Assembly (NCBI GenBank): GCA_023213395.1
Contig: CM041465.1
Location: forward strand, 16,492,001 to 16,556,000
Direction of reading: 5' to 3'
Source: Cycas panzhihuaensis
Taxonomy: Eukaryota > Cycadophyta
Length of the DNA: 64,000 nt
In this document: positions 21,238-31,824 of the stretch, in pieces
Numbering within the stretch: position 1 is the first letter of the stretch
How the letters are laid out: every line of letters starts with the position of its first letter
Translations under genes and position numbers: made by a program
The notes under the pieces: generated by a model
Seen by the model: the letters and a program-made list of their open reading frames with translations, nothing else
The model's database searches: none
What the model was told of the DNA's origin: nothing

Positions 21238-23378
21238 ATGGGAGAATTTGGACATATTTCAAAGTTTAAAGCAAAAGTAAGTAGTTGAGTTAGGGCAGCA
21301 AACCCAGTCAGGGTTATGCTAGGTAGAAGTAGAGAAATTGCTAGAAAACCAGCAAGAGGAAGGGTGGCAAACCCAGCCACGATTGCACCAAGTAGAAACA
21401 GGAAATTTGCTAATAAATCAACGTATAGAAGGACAGCAAACCCAGTCAGGGTTGCGCTAGGTAGAAGCAGAGAAATTACTAGAAAACCAGTAAGAGGAGG
21501 GGCGACAAACCCAACCAGGGTTGCGCCAAGTAGAAACATGAAATTTGCTAATAAATCAGTGCATAGAAGGGTAGCAAACCCAGTCAGGGTTGCGCCAGGT
21601 AGAAGTAGAGAAATTATTGGAAAACCAGTAAGAGGAGGGGCGACAAACCCAGCCAGGGTTGCATCAAGTAGAAACAGGAAAATCACTGATAAATCAGCAT
21701 AAGGAAGGGTGGCAAACCCAGTCAGGGTTGTGCCAGGAAGAAGCAGAGAATCTACTGAAAAACCAACAAGAGGAAGGGTAGCAAAATTAGCAAAGGAAGC
21801 ACCAAGAAAAGGCTAAAAATTAGCTAGAAACATAGCAAGAAGAAGGTGGGCAAACCCATAAAGGGTTGCAGCTAGAAGAAGTTGAAAATTCATTGAAAAC
21901 TCAGCAAATGTAGACTGGCAAACCCAGGAAGGGTTGCACCTGAATGAAGACACAGAATTGCCTAAGCATAATGAAACAGTGTAGGAGGACTTGAATCCCA
22001 AGAGAAACCAGGAACTGACGAACAAGCAAGAAGGAAGTTTGTAGACTGAGAGAAGGGAAGAAAATTTGTTAAAATTAGAAGTATACAGCACCACCGCAGT
22101 AGGGTGGGACTATTATATTCTGCAGGTAAAGGAAGACCACTCTTATGTATTGAACCCATTGTATAGAATGACTCATATGTTCATAGGGTCATCATTCATT
22201 GAAGAAAGCCCAGAAAGTGCAACATTAAAGCAAAGGGGAAGCGAGGACGAACTAAACATAATTGAACCAGTGAGACCAGGATCTTTAGGTCCAAGAACAA
22301 TGTTGCAAGGAAGTGGAGGAAGTCAAATAATCTCTCCATATGTAGTGGTGTAAAACGACACTATGTTTGGACATCTTCAGTTTGATGGTTCTGGAGACCC
22401 CAGAGATCATCTGGCTTTATTCTCCAACATGTTAAAAATCAAGAAAATTAAAGATCTAGAAGAAATTAAAGCCAGATTTTTTTCCACATTGTGGGGAATA
22501 GAAATCACATGGTACCAATATGTTGCAGAAACAAATCCTAGTTGGGAAGTAGTTCAAATGAAATTTCTAGACAGATTTCAAAGGTTAAGAGATCCAATGG
22601 TGGTATTACAGGCCCTGGAAGAAATCAAACAAATTCCAGGTGAATCAGTTAGTGACTTTAATGATAGATTAAGAATTATATTAAATAAAATGGATCCATT
22701 TATTCCAATTAATCCTATGTTGTCACTCAAGTATTTTGTACAAGGTCTATTACCTCATTTAAAGGAAAAAATCATGTTTCATCCTTTAAATAATTATGAA
22801 CAAGTTAAAGAGCTAGTGTTGCGATTCGAAAACCAAACGAGGACAACATATAGTGGAATCCAGAATTTAGGACAAACGTCCTTATGGACCACAAATCCAG
22901 AAATTGAAAAGCTGAAAAAAGAACTGGAAATGCTGAAATAGCAGTCCTTTGTGATGCCTACTGAAAATCAGCAGAATGACGAGATTGAAAAGTTAAGGAA
23001 TGAAATACTTAAATTAAAAGTAGGAAGAGCATGAGAGAACGTATGATGCCCACCCCCTTACAGACAATAGGGTCTTTTTAGAAATGAACATTAGTAAAGA
23101 GAGAAGAAATGGTGTGAAATCTGTAGGAGGGAAAACTATAACACATGGGAATGTTATTATAGAAATCCACCAAGAGAATCCTTTTACTAGAAGAAGGAAA
23201 ATTCTTCCTTTAAACAATACAAAAGGAAGACAAAACTAGTCCGCTGCCATCTATGCTCAAGATGGGGATATTTTAGGACATATTATCCATTAGAGAAATA
23301 AGGAAAAGATTATATCTGTGAGGAATGCAGCCCAGTAAACCATGAGTAGGCAAACTGTCCAAAGAATCCTGGTCTTAA
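21238..23378 (+). pseudogene. Gypsy-B Gag with N-terminal repeat domain and three zinc knuckles
   Basis: One frame links ATG 21238, the 69-bp repeat region, the ATG at 22066 and the Gag core to 22941, broken by TGA near 21286, several TAG and a TAA at 22354. The core (22363-22941) reads GHLQFDGSGDPRDHLALF, ITWYQYVAETNPSWEVVQMKF, QALEEIKQIPGESVSDFNDR and LKYFVQGLLPHLKEKIM, the retrotransposon Gag (PF03732-type) fold. Three CCHC knuckles follow at 23112-23153, 23245-23286 and 23317-23358. In the first and second the His is Tyr, and the second also lost its last Cys. The third, CEECSPVNHE.ANC, keeps all four ligands but has an internal TAG. Gag is the capsid and RNA-binding protein. Confidence 0.8.
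21298..21985 (+). repeat. 69-bp tandem array, ten units, coding 23-residue repeats
   Basis: GCAAACCCAG-type starts recur at 21298, 21367, 21436, 21505, 21574, 21643, 21712, 21781, 21850 and 21918, so the period is exactly 69 until the last unit (68). Two unit types alternate, giving a 138-bp higher-order period: one carries GRSREI and KPxRG, the other SRNxKFANKS. On the plus strand the frame is that of Gag. The units are basic (many R and K). Confidence 0.85.
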
Positions 23379-23745
23379 AATACAAACTTCAAATCTGGCC
23401 ACAAAAATTCCATATAATGAAAAGCCAGTATATGTGCAGACGAGAAGCGAAAAAGCCACAAATCTAATAAACACTGTAAATTTTCTAGATCTAGCAGTGG
23501 AAAAGAAAAGATTATAGGAAGTTGTTGAGGCAATACAAGAGGCGACAAGGACAGTACAATTGGATGAAATGGAACAAACAAATCGATTTAAAGGAAAAGT
23601 ATACCAGAGAAGATCATTGGCACATGAGGAGCAAAATCCTTGGCAAAAATTGTAAATTGTAAAGGAGTTGCTAATAGAATTAGGTATATCTATTCCTATA
23701 TCTATAACTTTTAAATAGTAGGAAACTGGTTATTTTCTACATCAT

Positions 23746-24207
23746 ATGGAAAAACTAGTGTTAAGAATAATGAAGATGGATGCAATTGACCCACGAGTTC
23801 CAATGGTGTTGTTGGGAACTTTGATTTGCAAAATAGCGGTGGATGGAGGATCAAGAGTAAATGTACTCCCTGAATCCTCTTGGATTTCTTTGGGACAGCC
23901 AAAACTGGGTTCCCCAGACTATACAATTAGGTTAGCTAACCAATTACGGGTTCGACCTATGGGGTCCTTATTGAACATTCCAGTAACTATAGCAGGAATT
24001 ACAGTTCAATTGGATTTTACAGTCATCAGAATGCAAGACCATAGTAAAACATATCCAGTACTACTAGGATGGCCATGGTTGCTGGCAACAAAGGCCTTGC
24101 AGGATTGGGGAAGATTGACTTTTACTTTGTATTCTGCAGGAAAGAAAGTTGTACTGTCTCAGTGTTCAGATGGTCCGCATGTCGAAAAGATAGAAGATGA
24201 AGACTGA
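23746..24207 (+). pseudogene. Gypsy-B aspartic protease
   Basis: 153-codon open stretch. The active-site loop reads KIAVDGGSRVNVLPESSW, with the catalytic Asp in DGGS in place of the more usual DTG or DSG. The second conserved block is YPVLLGWPWLLATKAL, the gypsy LLGRPWL box. It cleaves the Gag-Pol polyprotein. Stops before and after show the reading frame is no longer joined to Gag or RT. Confidence 0.85.
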
Positions 24208-24478
24208 ATGTCCTCAACAACGGCATCAATAGCCACGATAGTAAGTCCCTATTCAGAGACAACATTCCAAGCATTGAAGACCCCTCCACAAATGGCAAGT
24301 ATGACTTCATCTACATATCTACTAGATTGGTTACAATCAGCTTGGGAAGAAACTGGAGAATCCTTAAAATGTTAGCTAATCAAATTATGTTTGGATGAAT
24401 CAAGTAAAGGTAACAATGTATTAGGATTCTAAAGAAGATGATGTAATTCTTCCTTTTAATAAAATACAAAATGATTGC

Positions 24479-25570
24479 TTGTATGAATTGTCTAAAAATA
24501 TGGCATGTTCTGAAGAAGATTCTAAAGAAGAAAGGAATTTTCCTAGAATATATTCTGTTGTTAAGTATGGGAATAAGGAAATTTTGCAGGCACTAGCTTA
24601 TGAACTAAACTCAGATGGAAAATCTATTCAAAGGAAAAAGCTTCAGCTCAAACCCATTAATGTAGGTATAGAAGACAATCCAAAGTGTATATAATTAGGT
24701 GATTATTGGGAACCTACAATGATGCAAGAAGCTACCTCTCTTTTTCAATAATTTAAGGATGTCTTCACATGGTCTTATAAAGACCTAAAAGGAATTCCTC
24801 TAGAGTTAGGAGAACACAGAATTGAGCTAATGGAAAATATAAAACCAGTAAGGCAAAGACCTTACAGGATGAATCTGTACTATAAGGAGCAAGTAAAGAT
24901 AGAATTAGATAAATTATTAGAAGCTGAATATAGATTTGAGGTAGAAAACAGTGAATGGGTAAGCCTGGTGGTGGTAGTACCCAAAAAGAGTGGAAAATTA
25001 CACATATGCATTAATTATAGAGCTCTGAATAAAGTAACGAAGAAAGATCCATTTCCCATACCCTTCACTGAAGATGTGCTGGAGAAAGTAGCAGGACATG
25101 AGATTTTCTCATTCACAGATGGCTTTAGTGGTTATAATCAAGTTCATATTACACTTGAGGACCAATTGAAGACAACATTTGTTACGGAATGGGGGATATA
25201 TGCATATAGGGTCATGCTATTTGGGCTGACAAATGCTCCTACAACCTTTCAAAGGGTGATCTTAAACATCTTTAGGAAATTGTTGGGGAAAGCAGTGGAG
25301 GTATTTCTAGATGATTGGACTCTATATAGTACAATAGAAAAACATTTGTCTCAATTAAGGCTAATGTTAGAATTATGCAGGGAAAGCAGATTATGCTTAA
25401 ATCTAGATAAATGTACCTTCCTGGTACCATTTGGATCATTGCTAGGACATATTGTCTCGAAGGATGGATTGAAAACTGACCTGGCAAAGGTAGAGGTAAT
25501 TTTGAGATTCCCTGTTCCTCAAATACCAAAAAACCTGAAAGGTTTCTTAGGAATGACCAGTTATTACTAG
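24479..25570 (+). pseudogene. Gypsy-B reverse transcriptase
   Basis: The long open part (24830-25570) reads VRQRPYRMN, VVPKKSGKLHICINYRALN, DPFPIPF, FSFTDGFSGYNQV (first catalytic Asp), TTFVTEWGIYAYRVMLFGLTNA, VFLDDWTLYS (FLDD active site, both Asp present), LDKCTF, LLGHIVSKDGL and LKGFLGMTSYY. This is full gypsy RT. The leading part 24479-24830 is interrupted by a TAA near 24692 and other stops. The active-site residues look intact although the frame is not. Confidence 0.88.
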
Positions 25571-26011
25571 AAATTTATAAGAAATTATACTTGGATAGCC
25601 TATCCTCTACAGTCCTTGCAGAAAAAAGCTATGAAATGGGAATGGACACTTCAATAACAACTATCTTTTGATGCTCTAAAGAAAAAGATTGTTGAAGCTC
25701 CTGTGCTTAAATTTCTAGACTGGAACAAACTGTTCCATGTTCATGTAGATGCATCACTGTATGCTATTAGCTGTGTGTTGGCCTAACCAGAAGATGAAAA
25801 AATAGATCTTCCAATTGCCTTTGTAAGTAGAAAGTTGACATCCACTGAGCGTAACTATACAGTTACCAAACGAGAGGGATTAGGCATGGTGTATGCCCTA
25901 CAGAAGTTTTGGCATTACTTGTTAGCAAATATATTTGTATTTTTTGTAGATCATCAAGCTCTTCAATACTTGATTAATAAACCAATTTTGCAAGGGAGAA
26001 TTAGTTACTTG
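25571..26011 (+). pseudogene. Gypsy-B RNase H, first part
   Basis: Reads LDWNKLFHVHVDASLYAISCVLA (catalytic Asp in VDAS), IAFVSRKLTSTERNYTVTKREGLGMVYALQKFWHYLL (catalytic Glu in KREGLG) and FFVDHQALQYLINKPILQGRI (next Asp). TAA codons occur at CAA positions. The frame is cut after RISYL by the Gypsy-C LTR and continues at 55104. Confidence 0.85.
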
Positions 26012-28562
26012 TGAAACGCTCGCTACGGGGCGGTGATCCTACGTCTAGCAAAGGGATAGAAAAAGGCACTATGCTAACTAGGCTAGACAGCGGGGACCTT
26101 ACCTCGCAGGACGTCCGTGCGCCAGAGCATGGGTTCGGTACTGCAAGGTGCCTGGTTGCTTCCAGGTAGCCGTGCAAAAACAAGGCCTTCCTACCCTTCA
26201 GATGGCTGGGAAGGAAAGGAAACGCCTCGCGCATTGTGTCTTCTCAAGGCAATGAGAAGGGAATGAAGGCAAGGGGGGCAACTAACCCAATATGTAAGCA
26301 GATGAGGCAAAAAGGGAAGATCGGGTCCGATACAAATGGGCTACCTACGCTATGCTATGTAAAGTAGGAAAATAATGCAAGAAAATAAATGTTTTTCCCT
26401 TTTATCCCTTATGTTCTTTTATCTTTTCTTATCTATTTAGACAAATGCAAAAAAAAAGAAATAACGTAAAAGGAAGTACGAGGGAAACGAGAGGAATACC
26501 TGGATCCGGCGTTCGGGTAGAGGTGCGGCTTGTCTCTCTAAGTCCTGCTCCTTCTTTCTCCTTTCTCTGCTCACGCAATGATGGTCGACAGTGGTAAGGG
26601 GGTCCACTTACCTCCCCTTGAGCATGCGAAACTAAATGAAATGAAAGGATAAAAAAGAAGCTCGAAACTAAGGAAGGGAAATACCGTGTGGGAGCTAACC
26701 GGCAACGGGTTCATCTCACGTACCACTTCCACCAATGCGATCCTGCAAACAAGTATGAAAAGCACCTTCCTCTCGAAAGAGAGGCTACAAAATACACCAA
26801 GAGATATATGTATATGTATATAAATTAGAATCAATCGAAACTAAGATCTAAACTATACATCGGAATGTAGCAAAATGAAATAAGAGCATATGAGGAACAC
26901 TCGCGCTATTACATGGCACAAAAAACATGCAAGATGGAACTAAGTATAGCCTTGGGATGACTAACTCACCCACGGGAGGTCTCCATGGAGTTCGGGAAGG
27001 AAACACTAGTTGGTAATAAGGTGGAAGTGAGTTATCTTAGGCCGGTCGGGATGCCCTAACAAAATCCCCTAAACTTCTTCAACTCGTTCCTTGAGAAAGC
27101 GTGTATGGCAAGGGGAAGAGGACAAGGGATGGAACCCTTGGGGAGAAGGATGGCAATGGGGGATGGAACCCCGCCTACCTCCCTCGAATCCTCGTGTATA
27201 TGCCCTTGCACTGGCTGACTAAGGAAAGAGTAAAAGAGGGCTTGGAGAAAATGGGGGGCTCCAAGGAAACACCGGGAAAGTAGCTCTAATTTAGGGTAGC
27301 ACTATGGGATAGCTATGGCTAACGATGATCACTTTCATTTGGAAGTAAAAGAGATACTAAAGAAAGCAAAAACAAAAAAAGAAATGAACTAGTTTGCAAA
27401 TAGAAACAAGAGAGTAGCAAGTAAAAAAGAAGTTGCAAGTAAAAAACTAAGAAGTTGCAAGCAAAAAGACTAAAAAGTACCTTGTATGAGAGTCTAAGCA
27501 TGTACTGTGCCACTTGGAGTAGCAGCAATAGGGAACAAACAGAGGCTGGTTGTGAGTAGTTCCTGCAATGGTGTGGCTGAAAGAAGCTCCTTGCAAGTTT
27601 GGAGCTTTGGAGTTGACCTTTGAAACAGCTTTTTGGTTGTGGAGGACTCTTGAATCCTTGAGCACCTGCAAGAGGAATGGAGCTAGCTGTGGAGAGCAGT
27701 AGGGGGCAGTAATGGCCCTGCAAAATCTAGCTAATGGCAGCCCACTTCACCTTTTCCAGTTGCTGTGTATTAAGTTTTCTGTTTCTGTGTGTTTTTCCTA
27801 TGTAAAGTCTTTGAAAATCTTCTTTGGGAGTTTGAAAAATGAGCAAAAAGTTCTCAAAATGGGGAGGAAAATTCCCTTTATCCCTTATTCACAGCAGGTG
27901 AACATTGGGGATGTCAGGGCGTCTCCAATCGAATGAAGCCACGCGGCAGTTTCACAAAAAAAATGGAAACTGTTGCGTGGTTCTCTTTTTTTAAATTTCA
28001 ACAACGATCGTCTGCAGAAATTCTCAAGCAGATCAAACTCTGCAGATCGCTTAGTTTACTGCAGACGTCACCGAAACTAAAAAAAAGAGAAAAAAGAGCA
28101 GAAAAATCAGGTTTTGAGGTAAAAACAAAGGTCAAACATGAATTAGAGCAGCTGAGGGAGTGCCCAGGCAGTGGGCAAGTACCCAAAACAATGCAAAGAG
28201 TCCTAACTAAGGGTTAAACCAGACTTAGGAAGGACTGCAACATAAGCAACAGGTCGTAACAAGAACAAATAAAACTGACGGAAACATCCCAGGAAACCAT
28301 GGGGACACCGTGGGTGGCTGTACGCCATACGGGGTGTAACATTCACTGAGGAATGCCCCCACTGTAAGTCGTCATAGGCTGAAGGCGAGCCGTTAGGCAC
28401 ATACATTATGAGCAAACAGACAAGCAATGCGTGCAGGCAGGCATGTGCCAAGCAATCTATACTAAATAACCTTAATCAAACCAAGGCAAGAAAAGTAAGA
28501 GAATATATCTGAACAAACCTGCGTTGATGCATCTCAAGTCCATTCCGAGTAGCTAGGAAACA
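26012..28562 (-). repeat. 3' LTR of Gypsy-C
   Basis: On the plus strand it starts TGAAACGCTCGC and ends near GCTAGGAAACA; read on its own strand it is TGTTTCC...GTTTCA. Hand comparison of its first 285 bases with 52557 onward shows about 18 differences, mostly transitions. The segment near 27990-28070 is far more diverged than the rest. Confidence 0.88.
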
Positions 28563-28574
28563 CTGCCCCCTTGG
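28563..28574 (-). other. Polypurine tract of Gypsy-C
   Basis: Minus-strand CCAAGGGGGCAG abuts the LTR start TGTTTCC. The same arrangement is seen in Gypsy-E. Confidence 0.7.
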
Positions 28575-28920
28575 CAGCAGAGCCTCACTGCTCAGAAGTG
28601 TAACGTGATGGCGAATGCTAACAATAAAAAATATGAGTAGCACATGCATATATATATGAAAGTAATAAAGAGCAACATGTGGACCAAGGGCATAGGCAAG
28701 CATCATGGCAGAACGCGTGGACAAGGGAGACGGGGATGAGGACAATGTAGGGGTTGCCTACGCGTCATCTAACATCGACTTGTAGTTGAAACAAGCGGGT
28801 AAAAGGGGATGCCCCCTGTTGCCGAAGTGCAACGTGAAGTAGGAGGGAACCCAGCAAATAGAGCAAGCAAATCTAACTATCAGCAACCAGAGACTTAGGC
28901 ACAGGCTGGCCAGGCAAGCC

Positions 28921-29134
28921 TCAAGGGCGGTCATCTAGAAGAGGGAGGCAACACTCAAGGATGAGGCGAGTATCGGCCTTACCAAAGATTGAGGTGCCTG
29001 GGGATATGTTGGATATCCACTGACGAGAAACAAGCCAGAAGAGACCTGGCAGTAGACGCGAGGGTTCTCAAGCGAGGGCATCGCACCTGGTAAACCTGGG
29101 TGAGATGGGACACCACGACCTGAGAATCGCAAAG
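28921..29134 (-). pseudogene. Archaeal-type RNase H of Gypsy-C, C-terminal part
   Basis: Minus strand continues the part at 42085-42296 after removing Gypsy-D and one CAAAG. The joined codons give LLCDSQVVVSHLTQVYQVRC, restoring the third catalytic residue (Asp of CDSQ). It goes on through LRTLA, ARSLLACFS and VDIQHIP to a TGA at 28921. In the C-terminal region the expected NAKAD motif has decayed, with a small frame change near 28960. Confidence 0.8.
29130..29134. repeat. Left target-site duplication of Gypsy-D
   Basis: CAAAG, identical to 42085-42089. Confidence 0.92.
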
Positions 29135-31655
29135 TGTTTCCTGGCTTCCGGGAATGGATACGGAATCACTGACTCAGGTAAGTGCAGGTATGTCTCTTGC
29201 ATTATCATCGCTTTCTTTTACTGGATGTTTGCTTGCGTATCTGCATGTGTATGACTTTGTGGGCAGCCTTGTAGTCATCCACACTTATTTTAAGCCTATG
29301 ACGACTATAGCAGGGGCACACTCCCAGCGAGTGTGGCACCACAGTGATCGACATTTCCTGCATCCGCCTCCTCGCTCCAGATCCACTAGGTTTGCGCCAC
29401 CTCACTTGGTGTGATGACTCATCATCGTTTGGTCAACTTGCCACCCCACTCGAGCCCTATTTTTGCTCCTTTGGACCCGTTTTGTTGGCTTGTTTGCTCC
29501 TGGGTGGGTGTTTTAGCGTTATATCAGCCTTTTGGTGCCCCGCCTCAACTGGACCGGTTGGTGGGCCCCATTCTGCCCCTAGCGCGTATCACGGATTTTT
29601 TCAGATCACGGAATATCCGCGATCATGAATATTCCAGCGATACGACTATCTCAGATTGTTTTTTAAAATCCGCCATGGCAATTTCGCATTTATTGTGAAA
29701 CTCCCACATGGCTCACGCTTTATTTCTCCTCCAGCTGCACCCTAATCGCACGGTTTAGGGTTTTGCTTGAGTACTTAAGCCCTTTTTGGCTCACTTTTGA
29801 AGTTGCTCTCAAGAAAAACACTCCCTGCTCTGCTCTTCTCTGCTTGCTTTGTCAAGAATCGGACTGCACCTCTTCATACTGGCCTTGACTCTCCTTTGGC
29901 TTGGTGAGACATTCTCTCGGCCCTCAAACGCTGGAGAGGGCTCCTTTGAAGCGGTTTCCACCGGTTTCTACCAGGCGATCACGAGTTCCCCGTTTGCGTG
30001 TGTTTCCGTCACACCCGTAGCGAGGGCCTCAAGCCTTCTCCACTCCAGATCTGGGCTATTTTTCCAAATTCTTCTTCATCCTTTAGTGAGGCAAATCCCT
30101 TACCTCCCTTCCTGTATTCTTCATTTTGCATTTGTTTTTTTGTGATATTTATGCTTCAGCTTATTTGTTCCTACTTGTTTCGTCAGAGTTAGTTTTCCTC
30201 CCCTTTGGAGGACTGTTATACCACTCTCCTTGTGCTTCTTGCCTGTGTTTGCTGTCTAAGGCAGCGGCATTAAGGGGTTGCATAGGTTTTGGAGAGGAGC
30301 TGGGAGGATTCCGTACCACCTTCCACGCTCCCTAGGCGGCTCTTAGCCCCCCAAAACCTCCCTCTCGCCTCGTGCTTCCCTTGGCTTGTAAACAAGGGTT
30401 TGAAGGCTCCCTTTGGTCGCCCAAACCAGTGCTGTCACAAGTTGTACCGCTGATTTGGGACCCTTTGTTCAGGTTTGGGTGCCATCCATAGGCCCCAACC
30501 ACGGGTTCTTGCTTCACCCTTGCTCCACGGTCACCCGGTTTGCTCCCCGTAGCATCCCGGTCCCCCGTGGGTATCTTTGGGTCTCTCTTGCCCCTTTTTC
30601 AACCATTTTTCCAGCCTTGGTTCTTGACTTTCTCCTCACTGCCTTGTGGCTCCTGGGGGGAGGTTGGGGCACCGTTTGTGGGAAGTAGGCCACTCCGAGG
30701 CTTGCCTTGTTGTTTCCTTCCATTTGGGTCACTGTCCTTTGGTATTTTCCTTATTGGACTAACACTAACGCATGTATATTTAGACTCTTGTTTATGTTGC
30801 TAGACATATATTGTTAGATCTTTACGTTGCATGTTAGTGCTCTTCCTTCAGGAAGAGGGAGACCCTTGTTGCTTGCAGGTACTCGAGACGCACAGAGAAC
30901 GTTGCCCGTTGGCCTCTCTACCAGTAAGTGTTCTTTGCATGTATCATGTTTTATGCTATCTCATTTACTAGTTAGCGTTCTTTTCCTTCCTTTGGTATCG
31001 CATTTACTTTTCCGGGGAGGGTAAGGAACCCCCTTTTTGCCCGCCGCTACATCCCGCATCCGGTACGTCGCGCGGAGTGGTTGGGTGCTCCTTGTGGAGG
31101 CTACGTCATCTCGCACGCCTTCGGCCCAGGTGCACGCTTCCTTCCTCTTCGCTACCCTTGTTCTCCCTTTTATTCTTTTCTTAGTAATTAGAACATTAAA
31201 AGATTAAAAGGGGAAATTGCTTTTGTATTTGTTTGCTTTGTTGCATGCACCCCCTATTATCCGTAGGAAAGATCGTAAGAGTTTTCTTTGTCCTTACCTT
31301 TCCTTCCTTTTCCTTAACCGCATGAGCGCCTTGCTTCCTGCATCGCTCGTGCATCCAGTTGTGTAGGATTACTCCTGGCTGTCTCCGAGGGCCTTCTCTT
31401 CCCCTTCCGCCACCCAAGGGTGGAGGGTCCTATTCCTGTGTCAACTCGGGTTCATCCTCGTACCTTCGCCCCTTGATCGAGGTGGGGAAGGGTCGCCCAA
31501 TAGTAGCCATACTCCATTGCGGATCCCAAACTCGCTCCCAAGACGGGCGCCTCTGCTTGGTAGTTACCCGCCTTTTAGGTTCCACTTTCTATCATTTCAT
31601 CACTTACTCCTCCCACGCTTATCAGTTAGGTAGTTATCCGTAGCGGTAGCGTCCA
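29135..31655 (+). repeat. 5' LTR of Gypsy-D
   Basis: TGTTTCCTGGC to GCGTCCA. About 5 percent different from 39532-42084 over the first 235 bases (hand count of 11-12 changes, mostly transitions). 30500-31350 is nearly identical between copies, while patches near 29330-29420, 29590-29660, 29860-29990 and 31360-31560 are strongly diverged. Confidence 0.92.
29739..29764. promoter_or_regulatory. Paired telomere-like (telo-box) words in the Gypsy-D LTR
   Basis: ACCCTAA and TTTAGGGTTT face each other about 9 bases apart, about 20 bases before TACTTAAG. The 3' LTR has the same pair (40143-40167). TTTAGGGTTT is the reverse of the plant telo-box AAACCCTAAA, found in promoters of translation-related genes. 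A promoter role here is inferred. Confidence 0.4.
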
Positions 31656-31673
31656 CCGTGACCATCTTGGGAC
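31656..31673 (+). other. Primer binding site of Gypsy-D
   Basis: CCGTGACCATCTTGGGA follows the LTR end and aligns with TGGCGACCATACTGGGGA in Gypsy-C. Both recall the TGGCGAC...TGGGGA sites of Tat/Ogre elements, which I believe pair with a tRNA-Arg; the tRNA is not verified here. It overlaps a 9-bp perfect hairpin, CATCTTGGG/CCCAAGATG (31663-31681), that Gypsy-C lacks. Confidence 0.55.
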
Positions 31674-31824
31674 CCAAGATGGGAGCTAGTTTCGCTCTCA
31701 TCGGTTGGTTTCGCTACTGTTGTGTGATCCTTTTCATACTTACCTTCATTTCCACGTTGGGCACCCCCCAACGCATGTGTTTTACCGCTTTTTCTCCTTT
31801 CCTAACATTGTCGGTTGACTTTGC

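Noticed and set aside
21000-21686. 228-codon minus-strand ORF rich in Leu, Phe and Ala, membrane-like
   Set aside because: It is the reverse of the 69-bp array. The plus strand is in frame with the Gag core, which explains the openness; I cannot fully exclude it.
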